A DNA stretch of 64,000 nt, taken from positions 186,001-250,000 of the forward strand of contig JBAOKB010000147.1 of the NCBI GenBank assembly GCA_037044905.1, written 5' to 3'. A program made the translations under genes and the position numbers. This document shows positions 1 to 12,500 of this stretch, one piece after another. Each line of letters opens with the position of its first letter. Position 1 is the first letter of the stretch. The DNA comes from Hortaea werneckii. Its lineage: Eukaryota; Ascomycota; Dothideomycetes; Mycosphaerellales; Teratosphaeriaceae. A model generated the notes under the pieces. It saw only the letters and a program-made list of their open reading frames with translations. It had not been told where the DNA came from and did not search any database.

Positions 1-866
1 CAGCAGCCTAGCGCCCCAAAAGACCATTGCCGCTTGGCCTTGACCAATGGCGTTCGTGTGACCACGGCAATGCTTCCTGCTACGCACCTTCGGGCTCCTT
101 ACTCCGCACGGCTTGAAAAACGTGATCCTCGCATGGAAGGGACATGTCGATGGCTTGCTGTCAGTGTGAAGAAGGTCTTTCGAGGAGCACCGTTCGCGAA
201 AATTACCTTGCTCACTGCTGACTGAATCTCAACGGCTACATATATCCTACGAGGCAACGCAAATTGATTCACATAGTGGCAAACCGAGAGATTGCAATAA
301 GCACACTGCTACCGCGATGATATGGTGCCGAGCTATATCTCCAGCACCCTCTTCGCTGCTTAGAAGCAGTAAGACGGCCTGAATGTATGCATAGTCTTCA
401 CTGTCGAAATGGCTGCTGCTCACTCAATCGTATTAAAAGATCCTTGAGGGAAGATTTTTTTTCTTTTGGCAATTGTGTTCTTACTTTTCTGAATGGAAAC
501 GTTTTCTACGTGCTTCACGTCGAGAAGTGCGCTGCCAACTTAGCTGAATGCACAGGCGGAAAGGTGAGGGCAACGGCAGCGAAAATTGGCAAATGAGGTG
601 GTTTTGATCTCGAGTGTCACCGTTGTCAAACCCTAAGCAACCCCTGTTACATATAATGAAACTTTAACTCTACCTCTACATGCGCTGATTGTGAGGTGCC
701 TCCGTGCGTCCCTCCATGACATCCGAAGCCTGAAGTGAACGGATGTCCTGTTTGCATGCCCCAGGCACAAATCCCGAGCATTCTCCGGTTGCTCTTCCAC
801 TTCTCGCGTCACACTGTCCCCTCGAACATCATATGCCAAAGATGAGGGTCAAAGACCGACCATCAA
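1..866. other. Gene-free left edge
   Basis: No recognisable coding region. The short open frames here (the longest is 69 codons) have no domain character or splice-linked continuation. The right part is presumably the promoter of the nuclease gene starting at 867. Confidence 0.5.
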
Positions 867-3242
867 ATGTCTACCTTCGATGGATTTGTCAAGGAGTTCC
901 CAGACATTCGAATCGATTACTTTCGCTCTTCAAATGAACAGTCCCGGCCGCCACTCGCTTTATTCTTGAGCCATGTTCATTCTGATCACCTTGTCGGTCT
1001 CGAATCATGCAAGAGCCCCTTTATTTACTGCTCACCCTGCTACCCGTGAGCTGCTATTGAGACTTGAGAAGTATCCGCATCGCATGAACTTCGCCAAGGG
1101 TATTTTGGAGAGTAGGAAACAAACCTATCGCCACCTCAAGTCTCTGGTAAGATCTGTACTTGCGGCATAACATTCCTTTAGGTACTAACCACGTTTGCAA
1201 AGCTCAAGCCGATACCCCTTGAAACTCCAACCAAACTTGAGCTCTCACCTGGCAGGACAATCCGGGTTACTCTTTTTGACGCAAATCACTGCGTTGGCGC
1301 TGTTGCATTCCTCATCGAAGACGACGAGAAGGCCGTCATCTACACAGGCGACATACGTTCAGAAGCATGGTTGATAGACACGTGGTGTCGGCATCCTCTA
1401 CTCATACCCTACGTATGCTCAGGCAAACGGAAACCATTGAAGCGACTTGACTGCATCTACCTTGACACCACATTTGCTCAAAAAGCAGACCCGTATAGGG
1501 AATTTCCTTCGAAAGCAGAAGGTCTCAGGGAGCTGTTGTACGGCTGTGTCTCGTTATCCAGAAGACACACTTTTCTACTTCGATTCGTGGACTTTCGGGT
1601 ATGAGGATGTTTGGCAGACTTTGTCTGCTTCGCTGAATTCGCAAGTACATGTAGACCACTATCGATATGGGCTATACAGGGCTCTCTTCAACGGAACCGA
1701 ACCACGCGCCGCAGAGACACCGAAGCTCATGGGCTTCCTTTGCGGCAACCACTTTCAGGCTGGCTGTCTGACAAACCGTGAAGCCAGGATTCATTCCTGT
1801 GAGAAGGGCACCGCCTGCGAAATCTGGAACAAAGGTACGTCCGTAAATAAACTCTAACAGGAGTACAAAGCTAAGCAGAGATGTCAGATTTTGTCCGTAT
1901 CACGCCGATAATATCACGCCACAAAGGCGTAGAGATGGCGGAACTAGGTGCCGGTGGTGGGCAGGGTGACCTTGGACAACACCATGAGCTAGAAGTCTGG
2001 GACCCGGCTTTGGTTGGACAGCTTATCGCTTTATGCGCCAGTAAACTACATGGTGAGCCGCAGCTCCAAGAAAGCGTAATGCAGATGCTCACAAGCATCA
2101 TTCACGACCGCATCCCTTCGATCTCCTTGGATGATTCCGACCTGAAGGAGCAGAGCATCCAGAACCAGAGCAGCGAAGAGGAGTTTGCCAATTTTGACGA
2201 TCTACCGCTGGAGAGGCTTGTGCCAGTATTATCAGAGCTTGTCACAAAGGCAAAGCAAAGTGGCCAAAGACAAGATACGTTCGGAAACGATAGATCAGCG
2301 GTCTCATCTGCAAGGGAAGACGGCTTGCCGAAACGAATTGTAAGATTTGCTGTGCCTTCAAAGGACTGCTCCACTAACAATGTGCAGACCTTTCCCTATT
2401 CCCGTCATTCGTCCTACTCAGAGCTCTGCCGTCTAGTAGAAGCCTTCAAGCCCAAAGACATTCATCCGTGTACTGTTGACAAGGCCAACTGGACCACAAC
2501 TCATACCATGAGCTTCTTGTTTGGACACATCTACGGAAGCGATGCTCGGAGCTTCCATCATGATCAGATAATGCTCGCACAAATGGGACAACACATGCCG
2601 GCGTCGACAAATCATATGAGTCCTTCCTCAGCTGAAGAAAATGTGGAGGAGCCATAAAGGCTCTCCGAATAAGACCACTGGCGACGAGCCAAACAACCTT
2701 GGAGATCAAGACAGGTCTTACAAGCGTCGACGCCGAAGCGACTCCTCGCCTTGTCGTCGAAGAGAAGGAAGGAATTCTTCACAACTTGGCGATGATCTTG
2801 ACAATGATACCGCCAACGAAGGGCTTTTGCGAAACAAGAAATCGTCACCATCAGTGTCTGCGCTCCAGCAACATCTGCTACCACCGTACCGAGGATCCGA
2901 AGCAAGCAGTGATGATATCACGAAGCAGCACGCCGGTTTTGACTCAGACTCGAGTCTGTCCGTGATTTTGCAAGACCAGACACCAGACATCTGCCGCTAC
3001 AGCTGACGACCATCGCCAGCACTGACGAGGACGCGGCAAGGCTCGTGCGATCCGATACTGATAATGGATCGGCAAATCATATGGCCGATCTTCTCGATGG
3101 AGCACAATTAGACGTCTCGAACTCGAGGCATATCTTGCGGCAGGAGTTCTACAATGCCGCTATGAGTGGAGATGGCATAGACTGGGGCGACGTGAGCTTG
3201 ACTTCAAGAAGCAGTCATCAGGTGCGAGGAGAAGAGCTATAG
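867..3242 (+). CDS. Artemis/SNM1-like DNA-repair nuclease (metallo-beta-lactamase/beta-CASP)
   Basis: Predicted DNA-end or crosslink processing nuclease of the SNM1/Pso2/Artemis family, nuclear. The ATG at 867 opens a protein with the zinc-binding HVHSDH motif at residues 36-41. DANHCVGAV and YTGDIR follow, then a beta-CASP region with DTTFA, YFDSWTFGYEDVW and the HFQAGCL stretch. Introns are inferred at 1147-1202 and 1835-1887, the second joining NK to DFVRITPI. The reading frame is broken by an extra base in the CCC near 1037 and another near 1530. Two compensating shifts are inferred near 2655 and 2945-3000 in the poorly conserved acidic/Ser-rich C-terminus. With these corrections the spliced length is a multiple of three. 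The family call is firm; the C-terminal third is uncertain, and a true pseudogene cannot be excluded from this sequence alone. Confidence 0.8.
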
Positions 3243-3388
3243 GTCGGATGCTTGTTGTCGAAGAACTTTGCTGCCAAAACGCGGGTGTGGCTTCCATTGT
3301 TGTTCAGACTGGCTTTATGCATAAGATACCCATCTAGCGGAACTGAATTCTACTGTGCTTGTACTCGATGGATATTAACCACGCATGT

Positions 3389-4411
3389 CTAGCCTGCGGT
3401 AAAGTCTCCTTTGGGAGGAATACGAACAAGTCCTCTAGCTTCCTTATTCTTCCACTGAATCGCCTGGCAGAGGTGGTACAGAACCTTAATGTCGGCATTG
3501 GCACGCCGAGCTTCTCGCCTTCCCGCAAAGGCTCGCCCAAGATGGTTTCATATTCTATGTAGTTGTCCTTGCGGAGATCTTGAAGCATACTCGGAGGCAG
3601 GTAGAGGTCCAATGGGTCCATATTGATCATATCGTCAGCGATGGTTGGTGGAAGATGATATCCCGAAGCTTTTGCAGCAGCGATTATCTCCTTCATGGCA
3701 GGCCGGACAAGTCCCTCTACTGCTCCATCAGCAAGCCGAATCCGACCTGTGTCGAGATCGGTGATGGCGCAGATCGGGTTCAAGCAAGCATTGTACACCA
3801 ATTTCCGCCAGCGCGTCCACCCGACATCAGCGTTGAACTCGCACTGGGTCTTCCCGCCAGCGCCGTACATTCTGACGAAGGCCTGTGCGGCAGCTGTTTC
3901 CTGGTCTCTCCAGGTTCGGATTTCGAAAGGGACCGATATAAAGGATATCTTGGAAGCCTTGTTCGATCTCACCCGGCTTCGACTCACTGGCGCCTATCAT
4001 AGAGACGCCGGAGAGCACGATATTAGCGGGGAAGGCAGCAAACATAGGACGTTCGATATTCAGTCCATTCTGAATCAGCACAATCACAGTCGTCTCTGCG
4101 ATTGCCGGTCTAATCAAGTCGCTCAGTGGAGGAGGGACATCAGCGACGTTCTTCGTACCGCAAACCACGTAGTCGAAGGGTCGTCCGTATCGATCTGTGT
4201 GTGGCACAGTGTTCACGATTTCGCTTGGTTTCCAGCGCTTGATAGTCCCATGATCGCACGACCGAATGTTGTATCCATTGTCTTTGACTGCTTGGTAGTT
4301 CGAACGGCAGACGATAGTCACAGCGGCTTGATTCCCGACCTCTAAGTTTAATGCTGCAATCGCGCCGACGCTTCCACCGCCAACCAGAAGGACAGAAGCT
4401 TTCTCGGTCAT
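3389..4411 (-). CDS. Ketopantoate reductase-like (ApbA/PanE) oxidoreductase
   Basis: NADPH-dependent 2-dehydropantoate 2-reductase family member, probably cytosolic. The start MTEKASVLLVGGGSVGA carries the N-terminal Rossmann motif GGGSVGA. It is followed by the nucleotide/substrate-domain stretch VVCGTKN and QNGLNIE, and by the C-terminal helical domain with GWTRWRKLVYNACLNP, where the Lys and Asn are typical active-site positions. ATG at 4411-4409; the stop at 3389 is reached only after correcting two length discrepancies, one extra base near 3905 and one missing base near 3487. The corrected length is 340 residues, normal for fungal paralogues. Such genes are multi-copy in fungi, so the true substrate may not be ketopantoate. 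It is convergent with the nuclease gene to its left. Confidence 0.8.
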
Positions 4412-5578
4412 GATGTCGGATGGAGAGGAGTCATTTAGAAACGGATACGAAGTACATTGGCTTGCCCGACGTTGCTGGCCGCCGGGCCGATCGGATGAGA
4501 CTCGCCAAGCAACAGCTGTAGGTATACGATAGGTAGAATGGATATAGAGACACATCTCGCTTACCACGTACCTCTCGTGGCCCTTAGAACATTAATAGTA
4601 GGCACAACATGGATTTCGACAGATGGCAATTGATACCCTAGCTGGAATAGCTGGAACCACCTTCTTGACAGGGCAGATGTAGAACTTGAGGTTGAGGGTC
4701 AAGTCACACAGGTGACTATCTCGGTGATAGACATGTTCGTCACTCGCGATAGCGACGGGACATAGATCCATCAACAGCCTCTGCAGATCGAATGCCGTCT
4801 ATCCGAGTCGCTGCCTCAATCTCTGAAACGATGAATGTACTTTCGTCGGCTCTGATAGCACGATGGTGCAATCGAATCTATGACGAGCAACCTCACAAGC
4901 AGAAGATGAAGATGATGTCTCATACGTATTCGCATTGGTAAGAACGAGGTGACACATTCGCACGTGGGCTACGGCGATGGAGATGATTAGGGAATACGAT
5001 GGTCCATCGGAACATTTACTGTCTGACGAAGGGGAAACTGTCAGATCAGTCACCGCTGGGCGATGACATTCCGTCCCATCGTCTCGGGGCATGGTGACAG
5101 ATGGGCGCCACACTTTGACATGAGACCAGTGCGAGTCATTGCACATCGGAAGGGTAGAACTAGCCACAGATCCCAAACGTTTGCGAAGTAGGAGGTAGAT
5201 AGACGGGGACAGCAGATGAAGGCTGTCATCGCAGTGTGGCGCAACACTGATGGGGGTCAAGGCGAAGTTGTCACAGCCGAGCAGTGATTGGCCGCAGCGG
5301 GCGGACATTTTGAAAGCCGGCCGAAATGCCATGGCCCAGCAAAGCCAGTGGCGACATCTTCTCACGCTGCGCGCGCGCTCGAGCAGAAAAGGGCGGAAAA
5401 GAAAGCGCAGCGACATCTCCAGTGTGAACGATTGGACGAGACGCCTTGGCCTCATTGAGCACATAAACCTCACCCTGCCATCAGAACGGCCATGGGAACA
5501 GACAGCCCTTTGATTTTCTTTTCCTTAGCAAGTAAATCAATCATACCTCAACCATTTTCTCAAAAAGGTTCCGCAAGC
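4412..5578. other. Intergenic region between divergent genes
   Basis: Holds the promoters of the reductase (leftward) and the arsenite transporter (rightward). A 224-codon open frame exists on the minus strand at 4799-5473, but its translation shows no domain, and I do not call it. Confidence 0.45.
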
Positions 5579-7004
5579 ATGGATACGGTGGAACGAGGCG
5601 TAGCGAACGATCCGCGGCCAGACGCGGGATTAGGACGACTATCACAGGATCAACACGATCTTCGATTAGGGAGTACGGAGAAAGGCAGCAGGGCGCAAGG
5701 GGACTTGGAATCCGGACAGGATATCAGAGGTGAGTTGCTAATGTTCCCATGTCCTCACTCAACAAAAAATGTTCAACTAGCAGAGGAACGACATGATACA
5801 CCATTTCGATTGAGCACATGCTAACCATAACTCCCTTCCCCAAATCAGCCGATGGCAAGAATGAATCCCCCAATGGCCCACCTCCACCCATCAAAGGCCT
5901 CTCATGGCTCGACCGCTTACTCGTGGTCTGGATCATCCTCGCCATGGCCATCGGCATCATCATCGGGAACCTGGCGCCCTCGGTCGGGCCAGCGCTGCAA
6001 CAAGGCGAGTTCATCGGGGTCAGCGCGCCCATCGCCGTGGGGCTGCTGGTCATGATGTTCCGATCCTGTGCAAAGTGCGGTTCGAGACGCTGCACTTGCT
6101 GTTGCGGACCAAGGAGCTCTGGAAGCAGATCGCCATCTCCTTCGTCATCAACTGGATCATTGCGCCTTTCTTCATGGTCGCGCTCGCCTGGGCTTTCCTG
6201 CCCGGATCGACAGGAGTTGAGGGACGGGTTGATCTTCGTCGGGGTTGCGAGGTGTATCGCCATGGTGCTCATCTGGACAGACCTGGCGGGAGGCGACGGC
6301 GATTACTGTGCAGTGCTGGTCGCTTTTAACAGTATCCTGCAGATCGTCCTATTTGCGCCCTTCGCCGTCTTCTATGTACAAGTCGTTTCCGGGGATCCCA
6401 GTCCCACGGGCGGCAGTCAAGGTAAGTTTGCAACGAGTGGACATCGTCCCCCGGAGAACATCCCAATACAGATGCTGACTTTAGCCTAGGCGAGCTGTAC
6501 AGCAAAGCCGCAACATCCGTAGCCGTCTTCTTAGGCATCCCGCTCGGCGCCGCAATCGTCGCTCGTCTCACCCTCCGCCCGCTCCTCGGTGAGCACAACT
6601 ACCAACACTACTTCATCCGCTTCATCGGCCCATGGTCCCTGATCGGCCTCATCTACACCATCATCGTCCTGTTCGCCAGCCAGGGCGCCCACGTCGTCAA
6701 CCAGATCACCTCGGTGCTGCGCGTGTGCGCTCCACTAGTCGTGTATTTCCTCGCCATCTTCCCCTTGACGGCATACATGATGTATCGGACTGGATTCGGG
6801 TACAAGGTCAGTTGCACCCAGTCCTTCACTGCGGCTAGCAACAACTTTGAGCTGGCCATTGCCGTCGTGACGGCGGTATATGGCGCCGGGAGCCAGGAGG
6901 CGCTAGCCGCGACTGTGGGTCCTCTGATCGAGGTGCCCGTGCTGGTGGCATTGGTCTACGTGATCAAATGGTTTAGGAAGTGGAAGGGCTGGGGCGAACT
7001 CTAG
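5579..7004 (+). CDS. ACR3-family arsenite efflux transporter
   Basis: Plasma-membrane arsenite (possibly antimonite) exporter of the bile/arsenite/riboflavin transporter superfamily. Exons are 5579-5729, 5849-6421 and 6490-7004; the first intron joins DIR to ADGKN and the second joins Q to GELYSKA. Successive hydrophobic helices are evident, with the conserved cysteine in FVGVARCIAMVLIWTDLA and the family segment TAASNNFELAIAV near the end. A missing base near 6059 (VMMF to PILCKV) and an extra C at 6201-6203 (AFLP to DRQELRD) break the frame. After both corrections the protein is 412 residues, the usual ACR3 size. No arsR-like regulator or arsenate reductase is adjacent, so this is a stand-alone resistance gene. 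The family call is secure. Confidence 0.9.
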
Positions 7005-7059
7005 TGAGTAGTCAAGATTAAAAGTTAATCGTAATGGGTATTACCTCCCCCCTTTTGTT

Positions 7060-8325
7060 TCAATCACCTATCTCCTGAGCAAGTGCCCACATGTTCCACA
7101 GCTTGGTCGGACTTTCACCTGCTGTGAACTCTGGCTCATCTAAAGGTTGCTGCGCAAAGCCATTCGTTTGCAGAGGCGGGACGCCATTTGCGGTTGGCTT
7201 CTCTGGTACAGGTTCGGGCTCAGGTATTAAGACCCGATCGGCGTGCTCTACCGTCATGCCTTGTTCCGCATAGCGAGTCTGGAGCTCTCTGAACAAAGCC
7301 TCGCATGCTGCTCTGCTTAGCACTGTCGCGGGGTTTGATGCACCAGTCTCGGTAAGCAAGAACGTAAGACCTGGGTCCGCATTTGTACTACTCCCAGGAA
7401 GCAGAAGCGGCATAGTCGGCTTAGCGACGCTATGAAGGAACCCAACGCTGAAATTCCAGGACCGCAGCATTTCATCTCGCGCCATGAGCGCGAGGTCCTT
7501 CTCTGCAGAACCCGGGTAGTCAACATTGCAGAGCACTGCACCCAAATCATTCCCTTCTACGGCAGCAGAAACCGCACGCAGGATGCTCCCTCTGCCAGAT
7601 CCGGGAAGAAGTGCGCATGGCGCCCATCTCCCTCCCTAGCTTGCCAATGAGACCCCAGATGTCCATCTTGAACTGCTTGATTGCCGCCTCCTGCTCCTGT
7701 AGGCCCACCACCGCTACACCGGTATATAGCCGCTTCTTCAGCATGACCTCCAAATGCTTCCTTGTCTGCTCGTGAATCCGGCCTGCGGTAATGACAAGCA
7801 GCAGACCTGCCTTTGGGACAGTCTTCCGCTGAGGTGGTTCCGGCGCCGTCTGCTCCTGCGCCACGGCTGGTGGCTCCGGCTTTACCGCCGAAGGTGGTGC
7901 CTGGTAGTTCATAAACGAAGGTCTGCTGCTCTGCCTTGAGCTCTGCCGAGAGCTAGGCGCTGCTGGTGCGTAGACAGGCGGGCGTGCAGTAGGTTCTGAA
8001 GGGACGGCGATCTCCGGGACGCCTCGTGAAGGGGTGTAGGACGCAGTGCTCGCGGTTGAAGACCCTCCCGTATCCCCCCTCGCTCTCATCGAATGCTCCG
8101 TATCCCTGCCGTGCTGACGGAGGACTCTGCCGTCTCCCTCCTGACCCCCGTCTGGCCTTCCCCGCGGCCTCGTCTGCTCCCACTGAGGGACTCGGCATAC
8201 TCCTTTGCGGCCCTGAAAGAAGCAGATCTGCTGTATGGCTCTCCGCCCGATCGGTAGTCCAAGTACGTCGGCTTCCGCGAGGAGTCGGTCGAGTACACAC
8301 TGCTCGCTCGGCTCGAATCCATCAT
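7060..8325 (-). CDS. Unrecognised protein with Ser-rich N-terminus
   Basis: I do not recognise this gene. Starting at ATG 8325 (or 8322), three consecutive open segments join through a missing base near 8104 (CCC on the plus strand) and one extra base near 7613. The corrected length is a multiple of three, about 421 residues. The first ~150 residues are Ser/Arg/Pro-rich and probably disordered. A compact region follows with GLLLVITAGRIHEQ, then a helical stretch QEAAIKQFKMDIWGLIGKL, and a C-terminal half containing GAVLCNVDYPGSAEKD and ASNPATVLSRAACEALFREL. The latter loosely recalls the second half of short-chain dehydrogenases, but no glycine-rich nucleotide motif is visible, so I make no functional claim. 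It is convergent with the ACR3 gene, 55 bp away. Confidence 0.6.
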
Positions 8326-9599
8326 GTAAATGTCACAAAACGAACCAAAAAGTGAACAAACACTGCGCAGCCAATCGGAGGGGTGGATACAGAAACAAAG
8401 ATCAAACCAGAATTGACCACCAATGGGAGAGGAGAGATAGAGAGGGAAGTAGGAGAGGAAGTAATGGCTTAACTAGAGGAGCGAAACCCAGGAACACGCG
8501 TGGCTTTAGTCCAAGCAAGCCGGAACATGCATTGGTGGCATGCTAAATCCCATGCGCCCCAAATCCCCCGAATGCACGAGTCGAGACGGAGGGGGACGGA
8601 TGGACAGTGTGGGGTGGGGTTTCGGGCGTGTCCAGCCATGCAGGAACCGTTTTGGCACCACGCTAGCGACTAAAACCATTCTGGTAGTCAGTTCTAGACT
8701 TGAGAGACACTTTCCTACTTACTGTAGTACCTACTCAGTTGTACTATTGGCGAAGTTAGAAGGTATTCGATCCCCGCATTACCGTTGTGTACGTCACAGC
8801 GCGAGAATAGAGGCCTCAGAATCTCTAGCACTTATGGATAAAGAAAAGCAAAAAAAAAAAAAAAAAAAAGCGATCGAAAAGTAAGCCAAAAGGCGACCAT
8901 GGCAGCCGCCATCTACAGGATTTCCCTTTCTTCATTACCTCACTTTATCTATCAATCACCAAACCTTCCAACCCCGTCCTTTTTCCCCTAAAAGCGTCCT
9001 CTCGTGTCGCCTCCTTGCCCTCGTATAACAATCTTTTTCGAGCTCACGCGCATCCCAGAGCAAATATTTTGGGAAAACCACACTTTTCGCTTCCGTCCGC
9101 CCCTTCAGCTCGTCTTCAAATCAACCATCATTCCCGCCTCCGGCCCAACAGCCCTCTTGGGATCCGCGAGGAGCGATCTTCTCTTTGATCATCGCCTGGT
9201 CACTCGAAACATCCTCTCGTCTCGTCTTGGGGAGACCACGAAAGAAACACAACACCCAAAAACAGGAAACGCCCGCTTGGCCCCAGAATTCATGAAAAAA
9301 TCAACAACAAGCACAACACTGGTCGGGAGGACAGTGCTTTTTTTTTCTTGCTCTTTCTAAACAGAAGGTCGTCTTTTGTTGGTACAGTTGAAGTAATTTT
9401 TTTTAATTCGGACTTTTCGCCTCCCGCCAATCATAACTGAACAATTATCCCCATCTGGATATGGAAGGAGAGAGCAGACAGAGACAGAAGCGGCGAGGAA
9501 GAGACGTGGGCCCAATGAAGAGAACGCCAACTCCTCACTATCTGTTCCCGGCCTTGAAAAACAGCAGGCGGATTTAGTCGGCAGCGTACTTGACATCCC
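8326..9599. other. Intergenic region between the unrecognised gene and RPB1
   Basis: Contains the promoter of the leftward gene and the downstream flank of RPB1. A 20-nt poly-A tract sits at 8850-8869. Pyrimidine-rich stretches lie around 8925-9010. No supported gene. Confidence 0.5.
8850..8869 (+). repeat. Poly-A tract (20 nt)
   Basis: Uninterrupted A homopolymer in the intergenic region, preceded by A-rich sequence. Its length should be treated as approximate because homopolymer lengths elsewhere in this window look unreliable. Confidence 0.8.
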
Positions 9600-12500
9600 T
9601 TAGTCTTCGCGTGGTGAACTGTTGAGTCTGATTAGCTATTGCTTCTCGTCCATATCTTTCGTTGAGCATGACTAAGTACTTACTTGGGCGAGTACTGCGG
9701 ACTGGTAGGACTGTAACTCGGGCTCGTAGGGCTGTTGCTCGTGGAAGCGCCCTGCCCGCCGCCACCGTACTTCGGGGATGTAGGCGAGTACACCGGACTG
9801 GTCGGGCTATAACCCGGTGATGTAGGAGATGTGCTCATGCTACCTGCGCCGCCACTGCTACTGCCGTACTTCGGTGAAGTAGGGGAGTATGCTGGCGACG
9901 TCGGGGAGTAGGCAGGTGACGTCGGGCTATACTGCGGCGACGTAGGCGAGTACTTGGGTGAAGTGGCACTGCCTGGTGCAGAGCCAGAGTGCATCGCTGG
10001 TGAGGTAGGAGAATAGTTGGGCGATGTCGGGCTGTAGCTTGGCGAGGTAGGAGAGTAGGATGGGCTGGTGGGAGAATACGAAGGACTCGTCGGTGAAACC
10101 TTGTTGCCACCACTGTATGCTGGGCTTGTCGGCGAATAGGTTGGCGACGTAGGGGTATACGCCGGACTAGCAGGCGAGAACCGCGGGCTGGTAACCTGAT
10201 ACGCCGGGCTGGTTGCACCATCGAAACCTGGTGATGTTGGCGAGTACCCAGCGGGCGACGTTGGCGAATATCCACCGTAACCCGGCGAGGTCGGACTGAA
10301 GCCCGCATTGAACGGACTGGTTGGCGCGTAGCCTGGCGACATGCCGCCCGTGTAAGGGCTCTGTCCACCAAAGCCACCGCCGTACGCAGTGAACCCACCA
10401 CCCACGTCCGCTTGGCCAGCATCGATGATGGGTGAGAATGAAGCAGCATAGTCGGGACCACCTGCATAACCACCCTCTGCCAATGGACTGCCCATATCGT
10501 AGGGCGTCATGGAGCCGTCCATCGGGCTCGCCGCACCAGTCATGACACCGACCGGCTTGTGCGTGCTCACGACCGTCTTCAACATCTCCTGATCGAGCAG
10601 CATGTCGAATTCGCCTGTACCGCTCGGAGCCAATTGACCCAGGATGATGTTCTCACTGACACCCCTGCAGTCATCAAGCTCGCCACTGCTAGCAGCCTCG
10701 AAGAGAATTTCAACAGTCTCTTCGAACGAACATCTCATCAGCGCACCGGTGTCAGCGCGGTTGATACCGTGACGCGTGACCGCCATGAGCTGGCCACGGG
10801 CACACATAACATCACACAGGATGGCCATGTGTCGGTAGTTGACATATGAACCGTCACCCGTGAGCACAGCACTCAATTCTCTCATCAGCGCAGCGCGCGT
10901 CGCCTCAATGCCGAAACACTTGAAGATCTCGCCGAAGTGGTTGCATGTTGTGCGGTAGGGATCAACGCCTTCGACTGCAAGCGTCTCCTTGAGGTTGACA
11001 CCGTCGGTATCCAAGAACCACTCCTTGCACATCTCGTCGTTCTTGCTCTTGACAATGGATCCGTCCTCCGCATAACGCATCACCGTTTCGCTGCTGACGA
11101 AAGCTCTCCTCGCGCCCTTGACACCACGCAAGCGCACGTTGTCGAGCATGTGACCTTCCAGGCGCTTGAGAGTGTCGTCGGCTTCCTCGGGCGCCTCATC
11201 GTCGCCTGCATCCTCCTTGCCGCGGTCAAGTACACGGATACGCAAGACTTGCTCGTCCGCGTTGTCGTCCGAGAACAAGACTGCCACATCCGCACCATAA
11301 AACTGCTTCACAGCCTGTCCAACATCCGTCACCGTCAAACCCTTGTCCAGCAGCTGTCTGCGGCCCAGCACAATACGCAGGAGCCACTTGCTTTGTAACT
11401 CAATAGGCTCCGCACTGTCCTCGGGAATGATGAAGTAGGACTCCACCATGTCCCTGTCCGCCTCAATGACCGTGCTCTGAATGTCTGGATCATAATAAAT
11501 TTCCGTCTCATCGGTCACAGACCTCAGGTTGGTGAACTCAATTTCGGAACGGAGATCCTTGCACTTCTCCTGGCTAAGCCTGTCCTCGTCATGCTGGAAC
11601 ACCCTCATGTTGGGCGTCTTGAGTTGGTCTGCAACGTTCAAAATTTCCTTGAGACGAGGTACACCCTTGGTCGTTGTCTTCGCAGTAACACCAGCCAAAT
11701 GGAAAGTGTTCAGTGTCATCTGCGTGGCCGGCTCACCAATAGACTGAGCAGCCAGGACACCCACCATTTCGCCCGGCGAGGCCAGTGCACGAGAGAACCT
11801 GTTGTCAAGGTCGCCTAGAATGTTCTCTAGCGCCTCCTTGGTCAAGCTGTCATCCTTGACAATCCGCTTGAACGCGAGCCGACTCCTGAAGTTGGCCTTG
11901 CATAGCAAGGTTGCGTTTTGATCGGCCTCCTTGCTCAGTGCGTCGTCTCCACGGACAATGATCAGGTTGTCCAGCGTCTCCCGGATCTTCGGAATGGCCC
12001 ATCTCGGGTCCAGGTTACTCCTGCTGCCATCCTTGATCTTGAATCGATCCTTGACGTTGCGGATCATGCGGTCGATGTTCAGCGGCAGTTGCCTGCTCTG
12101 GTCACTCTCCTCAGGGCCAAGACCCTTTCGGATCTTTTCACGCGATTCCTCAATATCTTGGAAACTCATCATCGAACAATCGCTGAACATCGGTGTCGCC
12201 TCTGATTTCCTCGGCCATTTCAAGCATCTCGCTCGTCAGAGTGAGGTCTTTTGAAGGGGGGTTAATGACGTCAATCTTGTACTTCTTCTCAAAGGCGGCA
12301 GTGCTTGCAGTGATGATGTCCAGCGGCTGTGGCTCAATGTACATCGCATCGAGGCCATCTTCGCCATAGATGAATTGTAGGATATCGCCCAAGGAGTTAC
12401 GGACGGTGCCGTCGTACTTGACCATGACTTCTTCGAGAGCTTTCACCAGACGACGTTGAATGTAACCAGTCTCGGCCGTCTTGACAGCTGTGTCGATGAG

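Noticed and set aside
4799..5473. 224-codon open frame on the minus strand between the reductase and ACR3
   Set aside because: Low-complexity translation with many Cys/Arg/Ser and no domain, no intron-linked extension; likely chance.
9690..10345. Regular 21-nt periodicity, considered as a tandem or CRISPR-like array
   Set aside because: It encodes the RPB1 heptads; there are no constant repeats with unique spacers.
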